NCBI GenBank assembly: GCA_029531795.1
Contig: JAPEIS010000014.1
Coordinates: 124,001-188,000, forward strand
Reading direction: 5' to 3'
Origin: Sclerotinia nivalis
Lineage: Eukaryota > Ascomycota > Leotiomycetes > Helotiales > Sclerotiniaceae
Length of the DNA: 64,000 nt
This document shows positions 1-11,314 of the stretch, one piece after another. The stretch's first letter is position 1; the number at the start of each line of letters is the position of its first letter. Under the pieces are notes generated by a model, which saw nothing but the letters and a program-made list of their open reading frames with translations, did no database searches and was not told where the DNA came from. A program made the translations under genes and the position numbers.

Positions 1-784
1 TGTTCTGCTCGGAAAGGAGGATTTCGATGAAGTTTGGGAGACATGTTGCAATAGAGAAATTAATCAGGGTGTATAAATCCTGTAGTGTAAGTGAGGATAG
101 AGATTGTGTAGCAATAGGTTGAAAGGCAAATAAGCCATGTTATGTACTCCTGCAATCGTATGATTGCCCCACTGACTTTTTCTTAATCAAAAAAGTTATA
201 TAGAAAGCCACGACAGCTTGCTCATCTGTCCCCCACGAGCTTTCCGTAATCCACGCTGCAATTGTAGATCCATCTGTTGATCTTAATACAATATAGTATA
301 GTTCCCCGCTTGGTAATACCTTACTCAAGCATTGACGTTGCCGGTAGTCAGATTAGGAGGAAGGGAGAATGAGGTCTAAGCATTGACAAATTAACCCCGC
401 ATACTAGAACAGAACCTTATACATTTTGTTAGTGTCATTTGTATATGTCAATTATCTGTAAGCAGTTTAACCGTTTAACCTGCAGCTTTGAGCTGCCGAA
501 CTATGACCCATCAAACCACTTTGAATCTCGCGATAGAAATTACATCAAGGTTCTAAAGCTTCAAATTTACTCAATTGATGGTATGTGGACAAAAAGAGCT
601 TTCGATGTTTTTACATTTTACAACAACTTCAAAGGATCAAGATCTTGCTGACATATATTCCCTTTACAGTTAAGTGGTCCATTATTCTACATCACGTCCA
701 CCGAAGTGCGTGCGGAGACAAACTGTCCATTTCAACCTCTGTTCTAAATTTTGGGTTTTTTTCAACTTCCAAGATCTACAATAA
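1..784. other. 5' intergenic stretch, no clear gene
   Basis: No recognisable gene. A minus-strand 62-codon open frame at 140-328 reads smoothly but matches no family I know and has no supporting splice or promoter signals. The stretch from about 660 to 784 is probably the promoter and leader of the F-box gene that starts at 785. Confidence 0.5.
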
Positions 785-2316
785 ATGAGTTCTGAGCTAC
801 CTTCCTCAAGCTTGAACACCCTCGAGATCCTCACAATTGACGGCAAATCTATAGAAATATCATCATCTCAACCTCCAACGACTCCAATGGAAAATCCCCC
901 GACATCCCACGTTACTCCACATACGATCCCCGTAGACGTTACGAAACAGGGTCCCACCACAATTGAAGATCTTCCAAATGAATTGCTAGTTAATATCCTC
1001 AGCCATTTGGATACAGAAGCTCCGTCACATTCCCACACGATACTTCACGATGAACCAACCTTGAATGTAACCACATCCGAAGTTCGAGACCTCAAAAATT
1101 GTTCTCTGATTTCGAAACGATGGAGACAACCAACTTTACCATTACTGTTCAAATATACACGATATATCTTGAAATATTCAGAGGATGATTCTCGACCAAT
1201 TCTCAATGATCTTACAGGACCTTTCCTTCAATTTCTTCATACTCAATCTCTCGCGGGAATTGTCTCAAGCTTTACATTGGTGGTTCGGGAGGGAAAGATA
1301 TCAAATTGCTTCGATGGAATACCTCGGTGCCGCGAATTCGATAGTTTTTGGCAACGACTCTTTCATATGATTGATCCCTCCACTATTTTGATTGCTGCAC
1401 CTGCTGCGGCTCTCGCTTCCCTGACTTCGGCCGTCATAAGCGTAATGGAGGCATGGCTCTTTGGAATCGAATGTCACTATTTACGATTGCAAAGACCCGC
1501 ATCCAAAGAAGCCATTGTCACGGAGGTTACGGAGAGGGAGGATCCAACTGAATTGCCACAAAGTCTAGCAGAAACATCTGGTCCATTGTCTAGAACATCG
1601 CTGCTTACAGTTCCCGATTTTGATGAGCGATTACACTATACCTTGGGCACTACTACTATACCACAAACTTATGCCAAGTCCTCTGAGATCTTCCAAATTA
1701 GACCATGGACATCTTTGCTTCTTAATGAAGGGTCTAACTTAAAGGCTTACAAATCATCTTTGTGGTGGGAATTGGACACTCCTTCTGTAAGTAAACCTCG
1801 CGTTCAATTTGGTGGTAGCTATCTGATTATTTAAAGATACTAGGGAATCTTGTTGGAATAAATGATGCCATACCTCTGATCAACTCTAGTATTCGATCCA
1901 TGAGATATATCGCTATCTTTCCAATAACAACAAATCACTTCGAATATCTTGCCCAAAAATTACCAAGGTTGGATCATTTGTATGTTCAATTGGTACCACG
2001 TAATGATGTTCTAGAAGACGAAGAACTGAAAAACAAGATTGATTTTGACGATCTTTGGATGGAGAGAAATAATTGTTATGCTCAATTAATGCGAGAAATG
2101 TTCAACGATCCACCCGACGCAAATTACAGATATCTCAAAACTTTTGAGTCAGGAGATGCTGCTGATACAGATGCTTGGCAAATGGCAGTAGAATTCGTAA
2201 AACGTGCTGGAGGAGGATGGAAAATAACAGGTGATGGGATATTTGAAAAAGATACTGTGTCCGAAGATAGCTCATCTAATGCGTCGCACCCTTCACCACC
2301 ATTGTCAGTTACTTAA
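785..2316 (+). CDS. F-box domain protein
   Basis: Predicted 493-residue F-box protein, by family a substrate-recognition subunit of an SCF (Skp1-cullin) ubiquitin ligase. The F-box lies at about residues 58-115: IEDLPNELLVNILSHLD, a short serine/histidine-rich insertion, then LKNCSLISKRWRQPTLPLLF. The N-terminus is proline/threonine-rich and probably disordered. The rest has no recognised repeat, as is common in the large fungal F-box family that ends in ordinary helical or leucine-rich tails. Exons are 785-1786 and 1837-2316. The 50-bp intron starts GTAAGT and ends AAAG. This choice keeps phase 0 and joins the upstream frame to the open frame that continues to 2316; a downstream acceptor at 1842-1843 would need the weaker donor at 1791. 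The substrate cannot be told from sequence. Confidence 0.8.
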
Positions 2317-2822
2317 GGGAGTCTGAGAAGAAAAGCTGATTAGTATTAGTCCAAAACAATTATATCGTTGGGCATGGAATGGGACAGCCAAGCTACCTGT
2401 TTCGCCCGTGGCACGGTATCGATGAATCAATGTTAGGAACATCATACACTGAAAATGGAAGGCTTGGGTGAGGTTCAATTTAAGGGAATAACTTGAAAAA
2501 TTTAATACGATAGATCTGCATAGAGGATCAATTGTCATTGTCAAATATTTGGTATATAGATACGTTCGATAATGCAATTTCAAACATAAAACCTACACAG
2601 TGGGTCATTTTCACCGCCGCATATTGAAAGTCTAGTGAAATATTGAACACCAGGGGATATGATCTAGTCTTCGTTAAGGGGGAGCAATTCCAACCATCAA
2701 GCGAACAATGGGGGGCATTTTTTCTAAAACTAATCCCTCACCGCCTTAGTAATTCTGCCTACCCATCGACTTTAATACCAAGCTCCAAACGCGACAACCT
2801 CAACTCCATCTACCCTCTTACC

Positions 2823-2828
2823 ATGTAA
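2823..2828 (+). promoter_or_regulatory. Start-stop upstream ORF (ATG-TAA) before dynactin p25
   Basis: The leader carries ATGTAA ending five bases before the p25 ATG at 2834. If both are on the mRNA this is a minimal start-stop uORF. Such elements are known to stall or divert scanning ribosomes, so it could lower p25 translation. A transcript starting further downstream would bypass it. Confidence 0.45.
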
Positions 2829-2833
2829 TCACC

Positions 2834-3576
2834 ATGTCCCGCAAAGCGCCAAAGGGCGAATACATTGAAACCGTAAGGCCCCTCCCATCTCCAACCTCTC
2901 CATCGCAACCTTATTCTCCAAAATCGACCATATACACAACGCATACACTAATCCCCTCCAGGACACAGGCAACAAAGTCTCCCGTCGTTCCCAAATCATA
3001 GGCACAACGAATATTATCCTAGGCGGAAAAACAGTAATTCAAGCTGAAGTTATTATCCGCGGTGATTTGTTAAGGACGTTGCCTCCTAGTACTTCCGGGG
3101 AGAAGGCGGGTAATGCTGTTGCGGTTGCGATTGGACGGTATTGTTTTTTTAGCCGGGGATGTGAGTTGAGGCCGCCGGGGAAAATTTATAGAGGGTTTGT
3201 TTTGCTCTTCTCTATTTATCTCTAGTTTCCTTGAAGAGAAATGTTTTTTGGGAACTTTTACTGATATTTTCTTCTCAGAACATTCTCATACTTCCCCCTC
3301 AAAATCGGCGACCATGTATTCGTTGGTGCAGGCTCTATAATCGAAGCAGCAATGCTGGGAAATCATGTTCACATCGGTGCGAATGTTGTAGTGGGCAAAT
3401 TCGTTATAGTAAAGGATTTTGTGAAGATTTTGGAAGGCACGGTGGTTCCGCCTGGTATGGTCATACCGAGTTTTAGTGTGGTTGGGGGTGTTCCGGGACG
3501 GGTTGTGGGGGAGGTGGCGGAAGGGGAAATTGAGGGCATGGATTTGAGGGAGATTTATAGGGGGGTGAGGAATTAG
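2834..3576 (+). CDS. Dynactin subunit 5 (p25) homologue
   Basis: Predicted 189-residue p25 subunit of dynactin, the dynein activator. p25 is a left-handed beta-helix protein of the pointed-end complex that helps dynein bind endosomes and nuclei; the Neurospora orthologue is a ropy gene. Exons are 2834-2872, 2962-3194 and 3279-3576. Introns are GTAAGG...CAG (89 bp, CTAAT branch) and GTTTGT...CAG (84 bp). Both joins are in frame and give 570 coding bases. Recognised segments are MSRKAPKGEYIET, the p25 signature SRRSQIIGTTNIILGGKT, FSYFPLKIGDHVFVGAGSII, and the hexapeptide-repeat turns GNHVHIGANVVVGKFVIVKD and ILEGTVVPPGMVIPSFSVV. Length is normal for the family. A minimal ATG-TAA sits just upstream of the start codon. 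Confidence 0.93.
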
Positions 3577-5180
3577 TGGTTGAGATGTGCTGGCACAAAT
3601 GACGATATGATATTTGGGATGGAATGACGAGGGATGAGGGCGATGAATACGACAATCAGATCAGGCCGACGAATATCGAGATGGAGTAGACGCAGATGAG
3701 AGAAGAAATGATACCCAAGTTCCTGCAAATATATTGGCAATTATGCTGTTCGGTCGTTGGCACAATCAAGGGGTCTGATTCACATCATAGGCCTCAAGCA
3801 TCTGTTCATGCCAGACTAACTCACACGATAGCTCTTTGCTCCTCTTGGTTTCCCTGCACAGATATGGAAAGTTGGGTCTTGGGTGTGCCTGCATGGACGG
3901 ATAATATGAAAGCTGCAATGATCTATGCGGGATAGTGGTCCAACTTCATATTAAATTGGCTACTTTTGGTTTGTGAAGACGCGGATAAGAGAAGAACTGA
4001 TATAGCTTGTCGGATATGGTGTAAGTTATTTATCACTCAGGCGCTGCAACTTGTACCTTACATCTGAATTATCACTTCCATTCATTCCTGTCCGTCATCT
4101 TTTCTTCACTCTATCAATATGCCTGGCATAGATACTTACAATCGCCATAAATACACGGGCTTGCTTAGGATAGTTTAAGATCTTGTACTTAATTTGCCAT
4201 TTCCTCCTTTCGAATCTTTGTGCCAATCTCCATATACAAGAGACCGAAGTTCATATGGCAATTCAATAATGATATCTCTATTTTGATTCTGCATCCCGAG
4301 TACCCACCCAATGGGCGTTTCTTCCAGTTATGTTTATCTAGCAGGTAGATCCCCCTTTGAAAAGAATGGGGATATCTATAAAATCGACAAGATGGAGTAG
4401 TTCCATTTAAAATTTAGCATAGGATGGAAGAGGAGAGTTAGGCTACAGCCTAGGCTCGTCTTACCCACGACTGGACTGTAGTCTCTGGTCGAAATGAGTT
4501 CTTTTTCGGATTTCTCCTCTAAAGCAAGAAACACAAATTATCTGAATTTTGCGGCTCAAATGTTCTTGTAAGTGCAGTGGGAATAACTGAAGAATCAAGG
4601 TGGTAGAAAAGCGTCCGGATCGAATGCTTGCCACGGCCGTGCCTTCTGCTTTTCTTCTTGTATGTTATGTAGCCCGCCAAGTATCTCTTTCCTTTCCCAT
4701 ATCCGTTGCTCCGATCAGTGTAATGCCGCCAATTATTGATTCCCCGGCTAACTTGTGATGAAAAATTAGAATACTGGGCGATAGTCGAGTGAAAAGCTGA
4801 AAGTACATTTTTGGTATCTTAACTATTGAAGCGAAGTATATTCAACATTTTAGCTATTCTGTTAAAAGAGCACACTGTTCTTCGGCATCGTTAAGTCGCA
4901 GCTCGATAACTCTTGTAGAGCTAGCTACTCCTTTGCAGGGACCCTATTCTCTCCCACCTCTTCTTGAAAACTCCCACTTTACCGGATTTGGGTTTTACGT
5001 CTTCTCCACACACTTCACTGATAATTCAAAGTGTTTCAAGATGGCCGAATAGTTTTTACAGTTCCTCCAATTATCACACAGCTAATCAAGGTTTGAAAAG
5101 CAGGCTATGACTTTATCTAAATGTCCAGAATGTTCCAGAGATTTGTAGAATTCATTATATTCCATCGGTGTCAGATGAAT
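3577..5180. other. Intergenic, no gene recognised
   Basis: Only short open frames, none with a family motif or convincing splice structure. The region probably holds the p25 3' end at its left edge and flanking DNA of the NLR pseudogene at its right. Confidence 0.5.
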
Positions 5181-5189
5181 CAAGCTGGA

Positions 5190-7150
5190 AGAATGGGATA
5201 GTGAGAGACTCGAAGGGGATTTGCGCGATATCGTTGATTTAGAGTCTCAGCGATATCAAAAAGTCCTTCAAACCTTGATTAGGAATTAAGATTTCGGCGT
5301 GTTTGCTAAGGTTACGCAGTTGGGGAACAAATATGGCATCTTTTCCATTTCTAAGGACGTATCAATTTCAGCGGAAATCAATTCACTAGAGAAAACCCCA
5401 GCTGAAGATAAACGAAGTTTTAAAAGATGGGTTAAAAAGCTACTAAATCCGGAGTCGGCTAAGAATGATACACTCACTACATGGAAGAACTCGAGCGCAG
5501 TAAGCATCTCCACATCAAGCATTGTGTTTGAATCTTCGTTTAGTCCGCGAAAAAGAGTCTGGTACAATGCCGGGCATCTCAAAGAAGTAGAATTTGATGA
5601 CAAGGTACCGATACATGGACTGGACGAATGTCTGAATGATATGGAGGTAAAGGCAGCAAATTGTGATGAGATGATTCTCATTCTAAGGAATTACGGGTTG
5701 AGAAGCTTGAGTGGTCATGGAATTGACGCCTCACGCCATAAAGTTGCTCCAGATTTGCTCTTTTCTGAACGTGGACGGAATCTCGAAGGAGCTACTGTGT
5801 AGAGAAATAGCAATGATAGATTGGTTTCAGCATGGTAAGTGCGGCATGAATATATTATAATTAGCTGTTTCGTAATCATAGCAAGTGCGACGTCTTTTAC
5901 TGGAAGTGATATCATCCATAATTGATAATATTCTTCTGGTTTTAAGCTTACAAATCCTTCCAATATTGAGGCATTGTCTGCAGCTCAAGAGAGCTAACAG
6001 AGCATTGGATCCAGACGAAGAGCAATTGGATGATGCTCTCGACAACTCAATCGCGTATGCACTCATGAGACGCAAAATCTCAAATACTACTGCAGATGGA
6101 GAAATGTTTTCTATTCACCCTCTGATCAAACAATTTGCTCAGGAGTCCGATATTAGAGATTGGCCTGTATACGTATTGCTCATTACATATAAAGAAGAAG
6201 AGAATACTTCGCAAGTCGTCCATGTTAAAGGCAATCAGCCTGATTGGCCAAGGATTAAAAACAAGATACGATAATCGGGAGGCTCGCGAATGGGCTTTTG
6301 AGCGTGAAAACGTGGTTCACATATCTTTATGCCTCGATGTATATCTACCTGAATGCGAAGAAGAATTGACAAGTGGTCAAGTAATCCATGATCTCGCAAA
6401 GGTGCTGGGTAATTTCGCCGGGTTTAGGTATTATTGGGCCGAGTATGACAGTTTACAACACTTTCATGAGCGCTCGATCAAAACGTACGAGACAACACTT
6501 TCAGCCGTACAAGATCCAGAACTTGAGGAGAAACTGCACCGGCAAAAAAGGGAGTTGTCGATATTTTTCTCAACAGTGGCATCTTGATGAAACATGATTT
6601 CAGCATGATAGAAGCTGAGAGACTGCTTGATGAAATTTTAGGCCGACAGATGGCAATCTTGCAGCCTGATAATGCACACCTCCTCTATACTCAGTCTTTG
6701 AAGGCAATTACCTTGGAAAGACCGAAAGATTGCAAGAGTCGCTTGGACTATACAAGGAGTGTAGTAAAAATAGTGAAAAGTTTTACGCCAAGCAACTCGG
6801 TCAGAGTGGCAACTGTGGGCAATAGTGCACTAGTATATTCGTCGATGTGTAAGAATGAAGAAGCAATATTGCTGCGGGAGAAAGGTATGGAATTGTATCT
6901 AAAGCATTATGGTCTGAGACACTAGTTCACACATATTTGCCTTGGAAACCTCGCCGTCTTGAAGAAATAGAAAGGCGATTACGAAGGAGGCTTGGACTGC
7001 TATCAAATACTGGTGAAAGCATTAGAAGCAACTTATGGATTAGCGAATGATCAGACACTATGTGCATTGTCTGATTTGGCATCGACATATCGCCAAGTCG
7101 ATCGAGGGGAGGATGCAGATGAAATCATTGAAATATAGCCAAGGCAGATG
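5190..7150 (+). pseudogene. Decayed NB-ARC/TPR (kinesin-light-chain-type) NLR-like gene
   Basis: Plus-strand reading frames in several phases, broken by stops and shifts, together spell the rear part of a fungal NB-ARC-TPR protein. The piece at about 5200-5800 begins LEEWDSERLEGDLRDIVD, with an in-frame TAA near 5288. The piece at about 5885-6165 has the NB-ARC winged-helix signature, ending in the typical short motif FSIHPLIKQFAQES. The pieces at about 6260-6585 and 6584-6925 are helical TPR-like sequence. Past a stop near 6925 the frame still reads like a degenerate TPR_10/12 unit, QTLCALSDLASTYRQVDRG. No P-loop survives upstream, so the front is lost. In the family such proteins are STAND-type receptors linked to self/non-self recognition. 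The pseudogene call is mine; multiple introns cannot explain all the breaks. Confidence 0.65.
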
Positions 7151-8641
7151 GAATCTTGGAAAACGCTAAAGATTCAGGTACGTTGTCTGTTGGGACGATG
7201 GGGAGGAACAGGATAAAACAGAAATGGAGAGGTCAGTTTCTATTAGCTGAATTCACAAATATATCCAATATTCAATTTGAGAGGGAAATGTTATTATTCT
7301 TCAATCTATGTCGTCAGGATTGATGGATTCTCAACAAATATCGAGTCCGTTATTCTGCGCTACTCATACCACAGTACTCACTTACGCACCTTCATCGCAG
7401 TACAAAGTGATCGACAGAGCGATACTCACGTCTCTTTCCCCGGAATTGCAATTTTCCATGATCAATAAACGATCAATCTTCCCCATATTCAACATCCTGA
7501 CTTATAATCTCCGATTTCCACCACATTTTTCCAAGTCCCAGAGATATAAAGTCTCGACGCTCGATCGATCAAGAACCATAGTATCCATAACCTAGTAGAT
7601 ACCCTCCCCATCAAATAAATCCATGATGCCATCCCATGCCATCCCACCTTCCCACTCCCCCCAAATACCGCCCCGCACCACCCATATCCATCCACCATAC
7701 ACCCTGTAAGTTCCACCACCCTGAAAATCAATTCAATCAACTCTGCATGACGTCACCACCCCACCACCCCACCATGCCAAATCGTCGAATCCACCGACCC
7801 GCTAAATGCACCTCATGTACTCCACTCCTCCCTCCAAAAGCATGAGTTACGACAACCGACTACGTCACTGCTCCGCTATCCAATCTCTAATCTTCAGTCT
7901 GCGGTGAGCCGTCTCCGGTTTCCAGTCTCAGGATCCTTGAGGCTTGATACTAAGTGAAATACTTAGAGAACTGACATCATCACAAGCCACGATTGCATTC
8001 AGACAACGCAGGCAGAAAATTTAGATATCACATCAGAACAACAACACAAATTCAGGGCAATTTTTTTTTCATTCTATCCCATTGATCTGGCCCTTCCACC
8101 CATCCATACACCAATCCCCTCCTGGGTAAAAAAGAAGTATACAAGAATTTTCCCTCCCTTCCTTTATCTTATTCCCTGGTATCATTTATTCCCATTACTT
8201 CATTTATTCCCCATCTATTTTCTTTCCAAGCAAGCGATTAAGTCTAAGCAAGTCTAAATCTAATGTTTCACTCATCTGTTCCATCTATCGCATTTGAAAC
8301 CCAATCCATCCAAAACAAAAGAGTGGGGTAGCAAGTACACTCCAGCCCTCGTGAAAATGTCAACAAAAAATAACTCCCATCCCCTTGCATTTCCTTTAAA
8401 AGAATGTGGTGGTTGCGCCTTTCCTTTGTAAAACACAACCAACAACCCTAAACACCGTCGCTTGCTATCTCGCTCCTAGCTCCTACCTCAAATACCTAAG
8501 ACGATGTTCTGTCCTCCCGTCGTTTCTACAAAACCAAATGAACGAATGACTTTTTGCGTGTGTACATGTGTACGAATGTGATGCATGTGCTCCTCTTCCA
8601 TATATATCCTTTCCCCCGAACTCCACACATGACCCTCCTTT
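7151..8641. other. Intergenic, including the probable 3' UTR of the Prm10-like gene
   Basis: No family-matching ORF. The right half (about 8040-8641) is CT-rich on the plus strand and lies just downstream of the Prm10-like stop codon, so it is probably that gene's 3' UTR. The left half contains only short proline/serine-rich open frames. Confidence 0.45.
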
Positions 8642-11314
8642 CTAGAAACTAAATAGTCCACTTCTTCTCTTCCCAAATGGATAAACAATCAACGCACTAA
8701 GGAAGAGGCCAACAGTAATTCCAATAGCAACTTGAATCATACTATAACCGACATTAAAAACAATTGTGTTCAAGTCTTCGCTACTTGAAACGGTAACCGA
8801 ACTCGTTCCATTAACCCTCGCGGTTCCGTTTGCATAAGTCGTACTATTCGTCAGGGAGTCTGCTGTACTCAAACCTGCAAGGAGAGAGCCAGAAGCGGCG
8901 AGACCAGAAGGAACCTGTACGAAGATAGCAGGTAACAATGCCGCTGCGGCTACTCCATGTCTAACTCTCGAGTACAAGTTTCCGAGTACACCGACAGCAA
9001 GAGCGCCGAGAGTATTCGAAATTTGTGCACTCGAAGGGAATCTTTTTGCCGAAAAGAAATTGACGATATAGCCCGAGAACGAGATACCGAGCATAACAGG
9101 CATTTGTTTGAACTTTGCCTGATTGATAACTGCGAGGCATAAAGTAAAGACTGGGACGAAACACCAACGAACGTATTGATTCATTGGTGCGTCGCATGTA
9201 GTCTTACTCGTAGCATTTGAATCCATAAGGCCATAGACAGCGGTGCCGATAGTGATACCATATCCAAGGAAGAGAGAATAGATAATTGCATAGACCATAC
9301 GGACCGAACCGGCGACCATAGAACGTGATTGAAGTTCAAGGGATCCGCAAAGAACCATGTAACCTGGAAGGATAAGAGCGATAGAAGATTGAGCGAGGGC
9401 TGAGAAACAGAAGAGATCGCCTCCTCGAATCGAACCGAAAGCTCGTGCCAAGAAAGATGTCAGAACGGCGGCGGAAATTTCGAACACATTTGCATAGAGA
9501 TCAGACTTGGGAGCAACGATAAGTTGTAAGTAACCAAGAAGTGACCCCAATAAAAATGCGATGGGTAAATCGATAAGACGTCCTTGGAATGCGAATGGTG
9601 CTACACTAGCACTGGCAAAACCATATACCATAACCAAAATCCAAGGATGATACTTTGGCTTGGCATGAATAATTGCATCCAACCTTTGTGTAGCTTCCTC
9701 AACACCAATAACATCATGTACTACCTCCTTGTAAATTTCATGGACATCTTTTAGTTTGCCTAGATCAACACCTTGTACAGATCTAACAAGCTTGACTTCA
9801 GTGGTATGTGTTGATGCATCATCAAAGGAGATGATCATACAACCGGGAATATAAAGGACTTGTGCATCGATCTCAAGAACTCGAGCTGTCATCTTCATAT
9901 ATTCTTCCAAACGATGTGTTGGTGCTCCGTATGTCATCAATGCTCGACAAAGTTTCAAAAGATATTTTTGTCTGCTCAAAGTCTCGGCGATATGGATAGT
10001 GATTCGGATTTCGTCCTCCAATCTAGGCTTCCCGGCCAATTGCCTAGCTGCTGTCTCAATGAGTCTGCCACTATGAGTACGCTTTCCCATTCCAGGCCTC
10101 GAAGACTTCTTTTTTGGGGTACCACTTCCTCCAGCTGGCGCAGCCAACATTGCTGATGCTTCCATAAGGCCAGCGAGAGTATCTTGAGATTGGTTCTTTT
10201 GATGATACCACTTTGCGTTCTTCTTCGGAGTCGTGACTCCGGAAGATCCAAGGGAGACTGGGAGGGTTCCTTCAGAACCATCACTATTTCTTCTTGAGAC
10301 TGGCGAGCTCATAGTACCACTGGTAGGTGCATTGTAAAGCTTTAGAAGTGAAGATAGAACGCCACCTCTGAATTGTTGAGGACGTGGAACATAGTCTTCC
10401 ACAATAGCATGCTCATCTTCGGGTGTGACTTGACCAGAGACTAAGCCTGGACGTGGTACAGGCATTCTGAATGCATCTTTTCGACCTTTGCCTGTATGCG
10501 ATCTTACAAGTTTATGTGCTTCGGTTGAACTCGATTCTTTGGTCTTTTCGTTCTGGATATCGTCATCGCTATCTGCTCCATCATATGGTCTGCTATCCAT
10601 TGGAACAAGTGGAATATCGTCGATTCTAACAGGAAGACCCCCGGGATTCCTTGGTCGTGGAGATGGGTGATCGTCTGCGTCATCGTCTAAACTGTTTCTT
10701 CTTGAGTTCGGTGTGGAGTGGCTTCCAACCAACGAAGCAATCCTCTGTGCTCGACTCTGAGCGGCCAAAGCAGAAAAAGTCTTCTCATTGTTTTCTTCCA
10801 CATCCGATAATTCTGCCTTGTATCCTCCACCTGGGTTATTTCTCAATACGCTCGGCCTCGGTTTGCTAACTGCTGTTGGTGTAATGGGACTATTGTTGAT
10901 CGCTGCTAAATCTGTGAATGGATTGTCCTTTTCCTTATCAGGAGTGAATCTCATCAATGAACTGACGCTGCTGTTTCTCGAATGGGATGGTGTGTATTTG
11001 GCAGATTTTGGTATCGATATTTGCTTTGTCAGTCTGTGAGGTGAAACAGACTTATCCCTCAATGGGTGGAGGGACTTCTTGTTTTCTGAATCATTGGCTT
11101 CGTTTGTGGCGTTGAATCGAACTCTGCCTCGGTTCTTTGGTGGAATTCCTCCTGCACTATTTGGTCTGCTTGGGACTGCACTGTTGACGGCACTGTTGAC
11201 TGCACTTTCATTTACACTTCCAGATGGACTGACATTCGCAGTTGCTAACTCTGTATACGCAATGGGATTATTTTCGTTGTTGCTTTCGCTCGTTGATGCA
11301 TGTTCGCCGGACAT
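8642..11314 (-). CDS. Prm10/ThrE-family membrane protein (DUF1212)
   Basis: Predicted 890-residue integral membrane protein of the ThrE/DUF1212 family, which includes yeast Prm10 (pheromone-regulated membrane protein 10) and bacterial threonine/serine exporters. Transport in fungi is not proven. Residues 1 to about 430 are a disordered Ser/Pro/Asn-rich cytosolic region with a small tandem repeat near the start (SAVNSAVNSAV, from 12-bp DNA units near 11170-11215). The ThrE N-terminal domain begins about residue 435 with IHIAETLSRQKYLLKLCRAL and includes GAPTHRLEEYM. About ten hydrophobic segments follow, e.g. HPWILVMVYGFASASVAPFA and FVQVPSGLAASGSLLAG. The extracytosolic loop near the end is rich in N-glycosylation sequons (NSTT, NGTA, NGTS). 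No intron is needed. The first ATG is used and lies in frame with the whole family region. The 5' flank is purine-rich on the plus strand, i.e. a CT-rich leader. Confidence 0.88.
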   Translation of the reverse strand: MSGEHASTSESNNENNPIAYTELATANVSPSGSVNESAVNSAVNSAVPSRPNSAGGIPPKNRGRVRFNATNEANDSENKKSLHPLRDKSVSPHRLTKQISIPKSAKYTPSHSRNSSVSSLMRFTPDKEKDNPFTDLAAINNSPITPTAVSKPRPSVLRNNPGGGYKAELSDVEENNEKTFSALAAQSRAQRIASLVGSHSTPNSRRNSLDDDADDHPSPRPRNPGGLPVRIDDIPLVPMDSRPYDGADSDDDIQNEKTKESSSTEAHKLVRSHTGKGRKDAFRMPVPRPGLVSGQVTPEDEHAIVEDYVPRPQQFRGGVLSSLLKLYNAPTSGTMSSPVSRRNSDGSEGTLPVSLGSSGVTTPKKNAKWYHQKNQSQDTLAGLMEASAMLAAPAGGSGTPKKKSSRPGMGKRTHSGRLIETAARQLAGKPRLEDEIRITIHIAETLSRQKYLLKLCRALMTYGAPTHRLEEYMKMTARVLEIDAQVLYIPGCMIISFDDASTHTTEVKLVRSVQGVDLGKLKDVHEIYKEVVHDVIGVEEATQRLDAIIHAKPKYHPWILVMVYGFASASVAPFAFQGRLIDLPIAFLLGSLLGYLQLIVAPKSDLYANVFEISAAVLTSFLARAFGSIRGGDLFCFSALAQSSIALILPGYMVLCGSLELQSRSMVAGSVRMVYAIIYSLFLGYGITIGTAVYGLMDSNATSKTTCDAPMNQYVRWCFVPVFTLCLAVINQAKFKQMPVMLGISFSGYIVNFFSAKRFPSSAQISNTLGALAVGVLGNLYSRVRHGVAAAALLPAIFVQVPSGLAASGSLLAGLSTADSLTNSTTYANGTARVNGTSSVTVSSSEDLNTIVFNVGYSMIQVAIGITVGLFLSALIVYPFGKRRSGLFSF

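Noticed and set aside
1787..1843. Alternative splice ends for the F-box gene intron
   Set aside because: Donor 1787 with acceptor 1843 puts a stop five codons on; donor 1791 with 1843 keeps frame but has a weaker donor than 1787 with 1836.
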